From assembly GCA_937951875.1 (NCBI GenBank), contig CALGAN010000093.1, positions 17,850-81,849 on the forward strand: 64,000 bases of DNA, read 5' to 3'. This DNA comes from an uncultured Alkalilimnicola sp. Its GTDB lineage: Bacteria > Pseudomonadota > Gammaproteobacteria > Nitrococcales > AK92. Under the pieces are notes generated by a model, which had not been told where the DNA came from, did not search any database, and worked only from the letters and a program-made list of their open reading frames with translations. Positions 1 through 8,052 of the stretch are shown here, in pieces; position 1 is the first letter of the stretch; every line of letters begins with the position of its first letter. The translations under genes and the position numbers were made by a program.

Positions 1-2
1 TC

Positions 3-689
3 GAGGGCTGCTGGCTGGACGAGGGCGCATCCCTGGCCGAGGCTGACTGGCAGCCGCTGCTGCCGGTCACGCCGCTGCAGGGCAACCACCGCCACGTGCT
101 GACACCGGCGCGCGTCGCTCCCTGCAGCCATCTGCGGCTGCACATCTACCCCGACGGCGGCATCGCCCGCTTCCGCGCCTACGGCACGCCCGTAGTCGAC
201 TGGGCGCGACTGCGCGGCGAAGAGATGGAACTGTCGGCGGCGCGGCTCGGCGGCATGGTGCTGGCCTACAGCGACGCCCACTACGGTCGGCCCGACGCGC
301 TGCTCTACCCTGGCCGCGGCGTAAACATGGGCGACGGCTGGGAAACGCGCCGCCGCCGCGAACCGGGCTTCGACTGGTGCGTGATCGCGCTCGGCCACAG
401 GGGCAAGATCGTCCGGCTGGAGGTCGACACCGCCTTCTTCAAAGGCAACTACCCGGCCGAGGTATCGGTGCAGGCGGCCTGCCTCGACGCCGACGCCGAT
501 CCGGCCGTGGTGCGCACCGCCAGCATGTTCTGGCCGACCCTGCTGCCGCCGCAGCCGCTCGGCCCCGACGCCATCCATCACTTCCGCGCCGAGCTGCAGG
601 CGATGGGACCGGTCACCCACGTCCGGCTCAACATCCATCCCGACGGCGGCATGAGCCGCTTCCGGGTGTTCGGCGAGGCCTGCGACTGA
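3..689 (+). CDS. alc: Allantoicase, C-terminal part (gene cut by window edge)
   Basis: This is the 3' part of an allantoicase (allantoate amidinohydrolase), which splits allantoate into ureidoglycolate and urea in purine breakdown. The frame is open to the first base of the window, so the true start lies upstream; the GTG at 96 is internal. The conserved allantoicase ending of the first repeat is readable before it (a W-LLP-TPL-G--RH pattern). The protein has two related beta-sandwich repeats, each ending in a similar motif (HLRLHIYPDGGIARFR, then HVRLNIHPDGGMSRFR). The next gene, 32 bases on, is ureidoglycolate lyase, the following pathway step, so the two probably form an operon. The family assignment is firm; only the N-terminus is missing. 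Confidence 0.93.
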   Translation, partial: EGCWLDEGASLAEADWQPLLPVTPLQGNHRHVLTPARVAPCSHLRLHIYPDGGIARFRAYGTPVVDWARLRGEEMELSAARLGGMVLAYSDAHYGRPDALLYPGRGVNMGDGWETRRRREPGFDWCVIALGHRGKIVRLEVDTAFFKGNYPAEVSVQAACLDADADPAVVRTASMFWPTLLPPQPLGPDAIHHFRAELQAMGPVTHVRLNIHPDGGMSRFRVFGEACD

Positions 690-721
690 CCGCCCGGCCG
701 CGCCGCCATGGGGAGCCGCCC

Positions 722-1207
722 GTGCATACCTTGATACCGCAACCGCTGACGCCGGAGGCGTTCGCGCCATACGGCGAGGTGATTGACACCCGCGATCGCG
801 ATTACTTCCTGATCAACGGCGGCCAGTGCCGCCGCTACCACCGGCTGGCGGCGGTCGAGCTGGCGCAGGACGGACGGGCGGTGCTCAGCATCTTCCGCCC
901 CGAACCGGTGCGCCTGCCGCTGCGCCTGACCCTGATGGAGCGCCATCCGCTGGGCAGCCAGGCCTTTGTGCCGTTGCACGGACAGCCCTATCTGGTAGTG
1001 GTCGCGCCGCCCGGCGAGCCGCCAGCGCCCGAGGCGCTGCGCGCCTTCGTGGTGCGCGACGGCGAGGGCGTGAACTACCGCGCCGGCACTTGGCATCACC
1101 CGCTGCTGGCCTTGGCGGCGGGCGACTTCCTGGTGGTGGACCGGGAAGGACCGGGCGCCAACTGCGACGAGCGACCGCTGGACGAGGTCTGGCTTCGGGA
1201 TGGGTAG
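722..1207 (+). CDS. allA: Ureidoglycolate lyase
   Basis: Predicted to cleave ureidoglycolate into glyoxylate and urea, the last step after allantoicase. The 161-residue length matches the family. The N-terminal pattern (LTPEAFAPYGEVID) and the cupin-like core with NYRAGTWHHPLLAL, which carries conserved histidines, are typical of AllA. The GTG at 722 is chosen because a GGGGAG ribosome site lies 6-7 bases upstream and the family's N-terminus begins there; the frame stays open further upstream only because it shadows the allantoicase gene. It follows the allantoicase by 32 bases on the same strand. Confidence 0.93.
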   Translation: MHTLIPQPLTPEAFAPYGEVIDTRDRDYFLINGGQCRRYHRLAAVELAQDGRAVLSIFRPEPVRLPLRLTLMERHPLGSQAFVPLHGQPYLVVVAPPGEPPAPEALRAFVVRDGEGVNYRAGTWHHPLLALAAGDFLVVDREGPGANCDERPLDEVWLRDG

Positions 1208-1289
1208 CGTCCGCCGCGCGGTCTGTTGCCCAGCCGGCGACTTCCTGGATACATTGCCGAAGCACAACGCATACGGAATTCCCTAAGCC

Positions 1290-2051
1290 ATGGCAGTCGC
1301 TCCCGAAACCGTAGACATCGCCTCCCAGAACCTGCTGGACGCACCGAAGACGGCTCGCGGCGGCAAGAAGAGCGGCAAGGGCCGCAAGGTCACCGATCAG
1401 ACCATCTATGACGCCATCTACGAAGCGGTGCTCAGCCAGCGCCTGCCGCCCGGCTCGCGCCTGCCGGAAATCGCGCTGGGCGAGCTGTTCGGCGTGAGCC
1501 GCTCGATCGTGCGCAAGGCGCTCACCCGCCTGGCCTCGGACCACGTCATCGAGCAGCGCCCGAACCAGATCGCCATGGTGGCCAAGCCCAGCGTCGAGGA
1601 GACCCGCCAGATCTTCGAGGCGCGCCGGGTGGTCGAGGGCGAGGTGATCCGCCTGACCGCCGGCCGGCTCAGCAAGGCCGACGTGCAGGAGCTGCGGCAG
1701 CTGATCAAGGCCGAGAAGAGCGCGCACGAAAGCGGGCGCGATCAGGACCGCGTGCACCATTCGATGGCAATCCATCAGTTCCTGGCCAATCGCTGCCCCA
1801 ATCAGGTGCTCGCGCAGATCCTGCGCGACCTGGTGCTGCGCACCTCCATCGTCATCGCGCTGTACAAGGTGCCAGGCATGAGCGCCTGCTACCTCGGCGA
1901 CGATCACGCCCGCATCGTCGACCTGGTGGCCAAGGGTAAGGGCGACGAGGCCGCGGCCTTGGCGCGCAAGCACTTGGAAACCTTGGAGAGCCGGTTGGAC
2001 CTCGACGAGCACCCCCGCCCCATCGACCTGGCCAGCATCCTGCTGTCCTGA
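1290..2051 (+). CDS. GntR-family transcriptional regulator (FCD subfamily)
   Basis: A 253-residue DNA-binding regulator. Residues about 35-100 form the GntR winged helix (LPPGSRLPEIALGELFGVSR, then a recognition helix and an I-EQRPNQIAMVA wing). The rest is an all-helical FCD ligand domain with the usual metal or ligand-contact pattern (D-RVHHSMAIHQFL and a late DDHARIVDLV). The roughly 30 N-terminal residues are Lys/Gly-rich and probably disordered. It lies between the allantoate genes and the deaminase gene, so control of purine degradation is the natural inference. A perfect 14-bp palindrome 40 bases after its stop, in front of the next gene, is the best candidate operator. Confidence 0.9.
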   Translation: MAVAPETVDIASQNLLDAPKTARGGKKSGKGRKVTDQTIYDAIYEAVLSQRLPPGSRLPEIALGELFGVSRSIVRKALTRLASDHVIEQRPNQIAMVAKPSVEETRQIFEARRVVEGEVIRLTAGRLSKADVQELRQLIKAEKSAHESGRDQDRVHHSMAIHQFLANRCPNQVLAQILRDLVLRTSIVIALYKVPGMSACYLGDDHARIVDLVAKGKGDEAAALARKHLETLESRLDLDEHPRPIDLASILLS

Positions 2052-2090
2052 GCGGGCCCGGCGTCGGGCATGACGACAAGGCACGGATGA

Positions 2091-2104
2091 TCTTGTATAC
2101 AAGA
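2091..2104. promoter_or_regulatory. Candidate GntR/FCD operator, perfect palindrome
   Basis: TCTTGTATACAAGA is a perfect 14-bp palindrome about 70 bases upstream of the deaminase start. FCD-type GntR proteins often bind TTGTATACAA-like sites, and the only GntR gene in view ends 40 bases away. A 9-of-10 match to its TTGTATACAA core recurs at 20101 in front of the ferredoxin reductase gene. Binding is inferred, not shown. Confidence 0.6.
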
Positions 2105-2172
2105 CAGGGGTCGCGGGCACGGAGCTTGCACTCGAAAGTGACCGAACAGCCCACGGAAACGAGGAGAAAGGC

Positions 2173-3537
2173 GTGAGCCGAACCCTGCTACTGAAGAACG
2201 CCACGGTCGTGGCGACCATGGACGACGACCACCGCGAGATCGCCGACGGCGCGGTGTATGTGCGCGGCAATCGCATCGAGGCGGTCGGCCCCAGCCACGA
2301 GCTGCCCGCCGAGGCCGACGAGGTGATCGATCTGCGCGGCCACGTGCTTCTGCCCGGCCTGGTCAACACCCACCATCACATGTTCCAGACCCTGACCCGG
2401 GCGCTGCCCGCCGCGCAGAACGCCGAGCTGTTCGACTGGCTCAGCGCGCTGTTCCCGGTCTGGGCGCGCATCACCCCGGAGATGATGACCGTCTCGGCCG
2501 AGACCGCCATGGCCGAGCTCATCCTCTCCGGCTGCACCACCGCCGCCGATCACGCCTATTTCTACGTCAACGGCTCGCGGCTGGAGAACAACATCGAGGC
2601 CGCGCAGCGCGTCGGCATCCGCTACCACCCGGCGCGCGGCGCCATCACCCGGGGCCGCAGCAAGGGCGGCCTGCCGCCGGACGAGGTGGTGGAGCACGAC
2701 GAGGACGCGGTGCTGCGCGACATGCAGCGGGTCATCGAGGCGTATCACGACCCCAGCCCCGACGCCATGCTGCGCATCGCCGTCGGCCCCTCCTCGCCGT
2801 TCACGGTGTCCTCCGACCTGATGCGCGAGAGCGCCAGGCTGGCGCGCGCCTACGGCGTCAACATGCATACCCACACCGCCGAGAACAGCAAGGACGTGGC
2901 CTTCTGCCGCGAGCATTACGGCATGACCCCGGCGCAGCTGGTCGAGGAGCTGGGCTGGGTGGGCGCCGACACCTGGCACGCGCACTGCGTGCACCTGGAC
3001 GATTACGGCGTGCGGCTGTTCGCCCGTACCGGCGCCGGCGTGGCCCACTGCCCCTGCTCGAACATGCGCCTGGCCTCCGGCATCGCGCCGATCCGCAAGA
3101 TGCTCGACACCGGCGTCAAGGTCGGCCTGGGCGTGGACGGCACCGCCTCCAACGACGGCAACGACCTGCTCGGCGAGGCGCGCCAGGCGATGCTGTTGGC
3201 GCGGGTGCGCGACCAGGACCCGACCGCCATGTCGGCGCGCGAGGCGCTGTGGCTGGCCACCCGCGGCGGCGCGGCGGTGCTCGGCCGCGACGACGCCATC
3301 GGCCGGCTGCAGCCGGGCTACTGCGCCGACATGATCGCCATCCGCCTGGACGACATCGGCTTCGCCGGCGGCCAGATCGACCCGCTGGCCTCGCTGCTGT
3401 TCTGCGCCCCCCGGCGCGTGGCCTACAGCGTGATCAACGGCCGGGTGGTGGTGCGGGAAGGCCAGCTCACCACCGTCGAGCTGCCGGTATTGGTGGAGCG
3501 GCACAACCGCCTGGCCCGGCAGCTGGTCGACGGCTGA
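2173..3537 (+). CDS. Amidohydrolase: 8-oxoguanine deaminase / guanine deaminase-like
   Basis: A 454-residue metal-dependent hydrolase of the cytosine/guanine/atrazine deaminase group (COG0402 type). The metal-binding NTHHHMF motif (H67, H69), a second MHTHTAE histidine motif, HAHCVHL and the GVDGTASND aspartate are all present. Overall sequence and length resemble the 8-oxoguanine deaminases of Pseudomonas, which convert 8-oxoguanine to urate; hydroxyatrazine or guanine deamination are alternatives. The GTG start at 2173 has a strong GAGGAGAAAGG ribosome site. The palindromic operator upstream and the adjacent allantoate genes fit a role in purine catabolism. The substrate is inferred from resemblance and context. 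Confidence 0.85.
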   Translation: MSRTLLLKNATVVATMDDDHREIADGAVYVRGNRIEAVGPSHELPAEADEVIDLRGHVLLPGLVNTHHHMFQTLTRALPAAQNAELFDWLSALFPVWARITPEMMTVSAETAMAELILSGCTTAADHAYFYVNGSRLENNIEAAQRVGIRYHPARGAITRGRSKGGLPPDEVVEHDEDAVLRDMQRVIEAYHDPSPDAMLRIAVGPSSPFTVSSDLMRESARLARAYGVNMHTHTAENSKDVAFCREHYGMTPAQLVEELGWVGADTWHAHCVHLDDYGVRLFARTGAGVAHCPCSNMRLASGIAPIRKMLDTGVKVGLGVDGTASNDGNDLLGEARQAMLLARVRDQDPTAMSAREALWLATRGGAAVLGRDDAIGRLQPGYCADMIAIRLDDIGFAGGQIDPLASLLFCAPRRVAYSVINGRVVVREGQLTTVELPVLVERHNRLARQLVDG

Positions 3538-3605
3538 AGGGTAGAGCGGACCGCCCGGGCGCCCAGACCGCCGCCCGGGCGATCCGGCGTTCGGGACGAG
3601 CCGCC

Positions 3606-4553
3606 ATGGCCACCAAGCTGCGCATCCACGCCCCCGCCGTGATCTACTTCGACGCGGTGCGCCGCGCCGGCTCCATCCGCGGCGCCGCGCGGCGGCTGCA
3701 CGTCGCCTCATCGGCGGTCAACCGCCAGATCCTCAAGCTCGAAGACGAGATCGGCATGCCGCTGTTCGAGCGGCTGCCCGGCGGCCTCAAGCTCACCGCT
3801 GCCGGCGAGGTGTTCGCCCGCCACGCCATCATGGTGCTGCAGGACGCCGAGCGTGCCCGCTCCGAGCTGGACGCCATCAAGGGCCTGCGCACCGGCCACG
3901 TCGAGCTGGCCACGGTCGAGGGCGTCACCGCCGATCTGCTGCCGGCGGTGATCGGCCGCATGCGCGAGCATTTCCCCAAGGTCACCATCGGCGTCACCGC
4001 CATGGGCTCGCGCGCCATCCCCGAGGCAGTCGCCAGCGGCGCCGCCGATCTCGGCTTGGCCTTCGCCCTGCAACGCAGCGCCGAGCTGCACCAGATCGCG
4101 CGGGGCCGCTTCCGGCTCGGCGCCGTGCTCGCGCCCGGCCATCCGCTGGCGGGACGCCGGGAGCTGAACTTCGCCGCCTGCGCCGAGTTCCCGCTGATCC
4201 TGGCCAAGGCCGATCTGTCGGTTCACCACCTGCTCAAGCCAGCCATGGCCCGCGCCGGCATCGAGGTCAAGGGCGCGATCGAAACCAGCTCGCTGGAGCT
4301 GAGCCAGGAGCTGGCCCGGCGCGGCTTAGGCATCGCCTTCCAGACCCGCATCGGCCTGGAGGAGGCGCTGCGGCGCGGCGAGCTGCTACACATCCCGCTC
4401 CACGACACCTGCCCGATCTACAGCGACCTGGGCCTCTACGCCCGCGCCGGCCGCGTCCTGCCGGTGGCGGTCGACGCCTTCGCGCACATGCTCGCCGAGG
4501 AGATCGCCGCGCGCGAAAGCCAGGAGAGCGCGCGCTTCCCCGGTATGTCCTAG
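3606..4553 (+). CDS. LysR-family transcriptional regulator
   Basis: A 315-residue LysR regulator. The N-terminal helix-turn-helix (FDAVRRAGSIRGAARRLHVASSAVNRQI) is followed by LE-EIG-PLFERLPGGLKLTAAGE, the family signature, and then a periplasmic-binding-protein-like effector domain. The ATG at 3606 is the only start that gives a normal N-terminus; the longer open frame upstream is the out-of-frame shadow of the deaminase gene. It lies 68 bases after the deaminase on the same strand and is followed by a repeat-rich gap, so it may be co-transcribed with the deaminase. Target and effector are unknown. Confidence 0.92.
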   Translation: MATKLRIHAPAVIYFDAVRRAGSIRGAARRLHVASSAVNRQILKLEDEIGMPLFERLPGGLKLTAAGEVFARHAIMVLQDAERARSELDAIKGLRTGHVELATVEGVTADLLPAVIGRMREHFPKVTIGVTAMGSRAIPEAVASGAADLGLAFALQRSAELHQIARGRFRLGAVLAPGHPLAGRRELNFAACAEFPLILAKADLSVHHLLKPAMARAGIEVKGAIETSSLELSQELARRGLGIAFQTRIGLEEALRRGELLHIPLHDTCPIYSDLGLYARAGRVLPVAVDAFAHMLAEEIAARESQESARFPGMS

Positions 4554-4586
4554 CTAGGGCATGGCAGGACAGCAACCAGTGCGTGT

Positions 4587-4640
4587 CTCCCCCTTGCGGG
4601 GGAGGGGTACAAACAAACCGCGAAGCGCGACCGATTGCTA
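4587..4640. repeat. Palindromic repeat, type GGGGTACAAAC...CGCGAAGC (copy 1)
   Basis: A CTCCCCC-TTGC-GGGGGAG hairpin is followed by GGGGTACAAACAAACCGCGAAGC. The same order (stem of C and G runs, GGGGTACAAAC, then CGCGAAGC) is seen at 18831-18863. The inverted version CTTCGCGATTTG followed by a CTCCCCC-ACAA-GGGGGAG stem lies at 4820-4861, so this gap is bounded by opposed copies. Confidence 0.6.
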
Positions 4641-4721
4641 CGCAACCGCCATTCTCACCAAGGTCAGCTCCATTAAGCACATTGCATTGCCGGCACGGCT
4701 TGAAGCGGACGCTCGTAAGAA

Positions 4722-4890
4722 CTGGATGCCCGCTTGCGCGGGCATCCAGGGGTACGGCCCCCGCGGCCCGCGCTGTCCGCCGAATCCACGCGCCCCCGCG
4801 GAGTCGGCTCTGCAGTGGTGCTTCGCGATTTGCTCGAACCGCTCTCCCCCACAAGGGGGAGGGACCATATAGGGCGATCGCCGTGCCCGA
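4722..4890. repeat. Composite two-hairpin repeat (copy 1)
   Basis: It starts with a perfect 12-bp stem (CTGGATGCCCGC, TTGC loop, positions 4722-4749), runs on with GGGTACGG and GCGCTGTCC, and ends with the CTCCCCC-ACAA-GGGGGAG stem (4844-4861) and AGGGCGATCGCC. The element at 10194-10372 has the same parts in the same order, with different stem lengths. It looks like a non-autonomous REP/BIME-type element. Confidence 0.6.
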
Positions 4891-5121
4891 CCACAGCTAG
4901 GCACATCGGTTCGGCATCCGTAGCTGACGATGTGTGCATACGCTGCGCCGAGCCCGCGAGATGGGCCGCGGTGCAGGCCTCGTGCCGCCTCTCGATCCCG
5001 CGCCGTCCGACCATCTGGCCGTTGCCGTTTCGGCATCGGCTCGGTCGAAAATCTGTGCTTTCTGGCTACACGCCGCCCGGCGCAGACTGGTCGCATCGAT
5101 CCAGCAATCACCGGAGGCGAT

Positions 5122-6099
5122 ATGCACAGCACGCTTCAGGCCGTCCGGGTCGACCGGGCGGCGCTCCCCATCATCGACATCGGCGGGCTGCGCTCGCCGC
5201 ACGCCGCCGACCGCCGCGCCGTCGGCGAGGCGCTGCGCGCCGCCTGCCTCGACAAGGGCTTCTTCTACATCCGCAATCACGGCATCGACCCCGCCCTGCA
5301 GCAGCGCCTGTTCGCCGCCGCCAAGGCGTTCTTCGACCTGCCGCTCGAGCGCAAGCTCGCGGTGGACAAAGCCAAGTCGCGCGCCAACCGCGGCTACGAG
5401 CCGCTGCGTGGGCAGACGCTGGAACCCGGCGCGCCGCCCGACCTCAAGGAGGGGTTCTACATCGGCCAGGAGTTGGCGGAGGACCATCCCGCGGTGCTGT
5501 CCGGCCGCTTCAACCAAGGTCCGAACCAATGGCCGGACCTGCCGGGCTTCCGGCCGGTGATGGAGGCGTACTACCGAGCGATGGACGAACTGGCCGCGCT
5601 GGTCATGCGAGGTCTGGCGCTGTCGCTGGACCTGCCGGAGGACTACTTCGCCGGCTACTGCCGGCAGCCCCTGTCCACCCTGCGCCTGCTGCACTACCCG
5701 CCGCAGCCGGCCCAGTCGGCGCCGAACGAGAAGGGCTGCGGCGCGCACACCGACTTCGGCGGCATCACCCTGCTGCTGCAGGACGACAACCCGGGGCTGC
5801 ATGTCTGGGACCAGGCCAGCGGCAGCTGGATTCACGCCGATCCGATTCCGGGCACCTACGTGGTCAACCTCGGCGACATGATCGCCCGCTGGACCAACGA
5901 CCGCTACCGCTCGACCCTGCATCGGGTGGTTAACATCTCCGGTCGCGAGCGCTACTCCGTGCCCTTCTTCTACTCGGGCAATCCCGACCACGAGGTGCGC
6001 TGCATCCCCTCCTGCCTGGCGCCGGGCGAGACACCCAAGTATCCGCCGGTGACCGTCGAGCAGCACCTGATCGAAATGTATCGGCGGACCTATGCCTGA
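5122..6099 (+). CDS. Isopenicillin N synthase-family 2-oxoglutarate/Fe(II) dioxygenase
   Basis: A 325-residue non-haem iron dioxygenase. The N-terminal DIOX_N domain (LPIIDIGGL, then GFFYIRNHGI) is followed by the double-stranded beta-helix core with the iron triad HTD...H (H209, D211, H267) and the RYS 2-oxoglutarate-binding motif (R277, S279). The ATG at 5122 has a CCGGAGG ribosome site. Homologues are often annotated 2OG-Fe(II) oxygenase or gibberellin oxidase-like, without known substrate. It overlaps the next gene by 8 bases, so the pair is translationally coupled. Because it sits among purine genes, oxidation of a purine or related heterocycle is an attractive guess, but the sequence does not prove it. 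Confidence 0.9.
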   Translation: MHSTLQAVRVDRAALPIIDIGGLRSPHAADRRAVGEALRAACLDKGFFYIRNHGIDPALQQRLFAAAKAFFDLPLERKLAVDKAKSRANRGYEPLRGQTLEPGAPPDLKEGFYIGQELAEDHPAVLSGRFNQGPNQWPDLPGFRPVMEAYYRAMDELAALVMRGLALSLDLPEDYFAGYCRQPLSTLRLLHYPPQPAQSAPNEKGCGAHTDFGGITLLLQDDNPGLHVWDQASGSWIHADPIPGTYVVNLGDMIARWTNDRYRSTLHRVVNISGRERYSVPFFYSGNPDHEVRCIPSCLAPGETPKYPPVTVEQHLIEMYRRTYA

Positions 6100-6880
6100 G
6101 GCGCCGGCGATGCAGGATATCGTGCTCATCCACGGCGCCTGGGCGGGCAGCTGGGTCTGGGACGGCATCGTCCCGGGCCTGCGCGCGGCGGGCTTCCGGC
6201 CGCATGCGTTGGATCTTCCGGGCAACGGCAGCGACGGCCTGCCCGCGGCGGAGGTCACGCTCGAACGCTACGTCGAGCATGTGCTGGCGTGCCTGGCACG
6301 CCTATCGGGCCGGGCATGCCTGGTGGCCCATTCCGGCGGCGGCGTCACCGCCACGCAGGTGGCCGAGGCGGCGCCGGACAAGGTGGCCGGCGTGATCTAC
6401 GTCGCCGGCATGATGCTGCCGTCCGGCATGAGCTTCGCCGAGCTCATGGCGCCGCTCAAAGCGGCCGATCCCGAAGCGGCCGGCATCGTCCCGCACTTGC
6501 GCTGGAACGACGACCGCAGCGCCAGTTCGGTGCCGCCCGAGGCGGCGCGGCGCATTTTCTTCCAGAACGCCCCCGCCGAGGCGGCGGTCGCCGCCGCCGC
6601 CCGTCTCACCCCGCAGCCGGAACGCGCCCGCGCCGCCAGCCCCCGCTGGACGGCCGAGCGCTTCGGCCGCGTGCCGCGCCTGTACATCGAAGCCCTGGAG
6701 GATCGCTCGGTGGTGCCGGCGGCGCAGCGGCGCATGCAGGCCCTGGTGCCGGGCGCGCGGGTGGTGTCGCTGCGCAGCGATCACGCGCCGCAGCTGTCCG
6801 CGCCCGCCGAGCTGCTGGTCGCCATGCGGCCGTTCCTCGCCGAGCTGGCCGCCGCGGCCGAAGGCACGGCTGTTGCATAG
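6092..6880 (+). CDS. Alpha/beta hydrolase (hydroxynitrile lyase/esterase-like)
   Basis: A 262-residue alpha/beta hydrolase. The oxyanion motif IHGAWAGSWVW lies near residue 14 and the nucleophile elbow AHSGGG puts the catalytic serine at residue 81; RSDHAPQLSAPAELL near the C-terminus supplies the histidine. This pattern matches the salicylate esterase/hydroxynitrile lyase group. The start at 6092 overlaps the dioxygenase stop; an in-frame ATG at 6110 is the alternative and would remove the overlap. Coupling to the dioxygenase suggests that it acts on the oxidised product. The substrate is unknown. Confidence 0.88.
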   Translation: MPEAPAMQDIVLIHGAWAGSWVWDGIVPGLRAAGFRPHALDLPGNGSDGLPAAEVTLERYVEHVLACLARLSGRACLVAHSGGGVTATQVAEAAPDKVAGVIYVAGMMLPSGMSFAELMAPLKAADPEAAGIVPHLRWNDDRSASSVPPEAARRIFFQNAPAEAAVAAAARLTPQPERARAASPRWTAERFGRVPRLYIEALEDRSVVPAAQRRMQALVPGARVVSLRSDHAPQLSAPAELLVAMRPFLAELAAAAEGTAVA

Positions 6881-6911
6881 ACCGACCGCATCCGGCCACG
6901 CAGGTCGGTCT
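6879..6911. repeat. Intercistronic hairpin, 9-bp perfect arms
   Basis: AGACCGACC and GGTCGGTCT are perfect inverted arms separated by 15 bases. They begin at the hydrolase stop codon and end 35 bases before the binding-protein start. The hairpin has no clear U-tract, so it may act as a processing or attenuation point that sets different levels for the binding protein and the enzymes. Confidence 0.5.
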
Positions 6912-6945
6912 TCCTGAAGAACATCACGCTAACCGGAGCAAGACC

Positions 6946-7938
6946 ATGACCAAACGCTTCCTGAAGCATTCGGTGCTCGCCCTGAGCCTGTTGTCCGTCG
7001 CCGGCTCCGCCGCCGCGGCCGAGAAGGTTCGCTGGCTCAACGACTGGCTGCCCGCCGGCGACAAGGCGGTGATCTACCTGGGCGTGGCAAAGGGCCTGTT
7101 CGCCGCCGAAGGCATCGAGGTCGAGATCGCCTCCGGCCGCGGCGGCAGCGACGTCGTCACCAAGCTCGCCACCGGCTCGGCCGACATGGGCACCGCTGGC
7201 CTGGGCGCGCTGCTGCAGGCCAAGGCGCAGGCGCCGGTCGCCGTCTCCGCGGTGATGTCGATCTACACCAAGCAGCCCGACGCCATCCTGGCCGACGCCG
7301 CGCTCGGCCTGAAGACGCTCAAGGACTTCAAGGGCAAGACGCTGGCCACGCCGACCTTCTCGGCCTCCAACGTGCTCTGGCCGCTGGTGCTCGAAGCCAA
7401 CGGCATGAAGCCCGAGGACGTCAAGATCATGAAGGTCGATCCCGGCGCCATGGGCCCGATGATGGCCAACGGCCAGGTGGACGGCACCATCAACTGGGTC
7501 ACCAAGCTGCCGGGCTTCGAGGATCTGATGAACAAGGCCGGCAAGACCATCGCGGTCATTCCCTGGTCCGACTACGGCTTCGAGGGCTACGGCCTGTCGG
7601 TGGTCGCCTCGGACAAGTTCATCAAGGAGAAGCCGGAGCTGGTGCGCAAAGTGGTGAAGGTCTACCGCCAGGCGCTGCAGATGGCGGTGGCCGACCCGCA
7701 GGCCGCCGGCAACGCCATCAAGGCCCTGGTGCCGGAGATCGACGCCACGGTGGCCGCCAAGGAGTTCGCCGCCTCCGTCTCGCTGATCGACAACGAGATC
7801 AGCAAGAAGGACGGCCTGGGCGCCTTCGAGCCCAAGCTGCTCGCCAAGACCTGGGAGTGGGTGGCCAAGGCTCAGTCCATGCCGCTGGACAAGCTCGATC
7901 CGGAGACCGCGGTGAACCGCAGCTTCGTCGCCGAGTAA
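6946..7938 (+). CDS. ABC transporter periplasmic binding protein (NMT1/SsuA-like)
   Basis: A 330-residue periplasmic solute-binding protein with an Ala-rich signal peptide of about 24 residues (LSLLSVAGSAAAA, cleavage before EKVRW). The mature part follows the NMT1/nitrate-sulfonate-taurine family layout (LNDWLPAGDKAVIYLGVAKGLFAAEGIEVEI, then SADMGTAGLGALLQA). No ATPase or permease gene lies beside it. The matching SsuB/SsuC-type pair is at 17.1-18.7 kb and is the likely partner. The ligand is unknown; a purine-derived or pyrimidine-like compound would fit the context. The ATG at 6946 follows a GGAGCAAG ribosome site. Confidence 0.9.
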   Translation: MTKRFLKHSVLALSLLSVAGSAAAAEKVRWLNDWLPAGDKAVIYLGVAKGLFAAEGIEVEIASGRGGSDVVTKLATGSADMGTAGLGALLQAKAQAPVAVSAVMSIYTKQPDAILADAALGLKTLKDFKGKTLATPTFSASNVLWPLVLEANGMKPEDVKIMKVDPGAMGPMMANGQVDGTINWVTKLPGFEDLMNKAGKTIAVIPWSDYGFEGYGLSVVASDKFIKEKPELVRKVVKVYRQALQMAVADPQAAGNAIKALVPEIDATVAAKEFAASVSLIDNEISKKDGLGAFEPKLLAKTWEWVAKAQSMPLDKLDPETAVNRSFVAE

Positions 7939-7951
7939 GCCCTCTCGCTCA

Positions 7952-7980
7952 CCGGAACGCGGGCTCGCCCCGCGTTCCGG
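7952..7980. terminator. Hairpin between convergent genes
   Basis: CCGGAACGCGGG and its exact complement form a 12-bp stem with a 5-base loop, 13 bases after the binding-protein stop and in front of the convergent Rieske gene end. There is no long T-run, so termination strength is uncertain. Confidence 0.55.
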
Positions 7981-8052
7981 CCTCTCCCGCCCGCACCAAC
8001 ATCGGGCGGCCACGCACCAAGCTCGGTCGTGGCCGCCCCGCGGCACCCGCGC

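Larger units (their letters stand above)
4554..5121. other. Repeat-rich intergenic region
   Basis: There is no credible gene here. The region holds three hairpins of a repeat family that recurs near 10.2 kb and 18.8 kb. The last part, from about 4,900, shows nothing recognisable before the CCGGAGG ribosome site of the next gene. Confidence 0.7.
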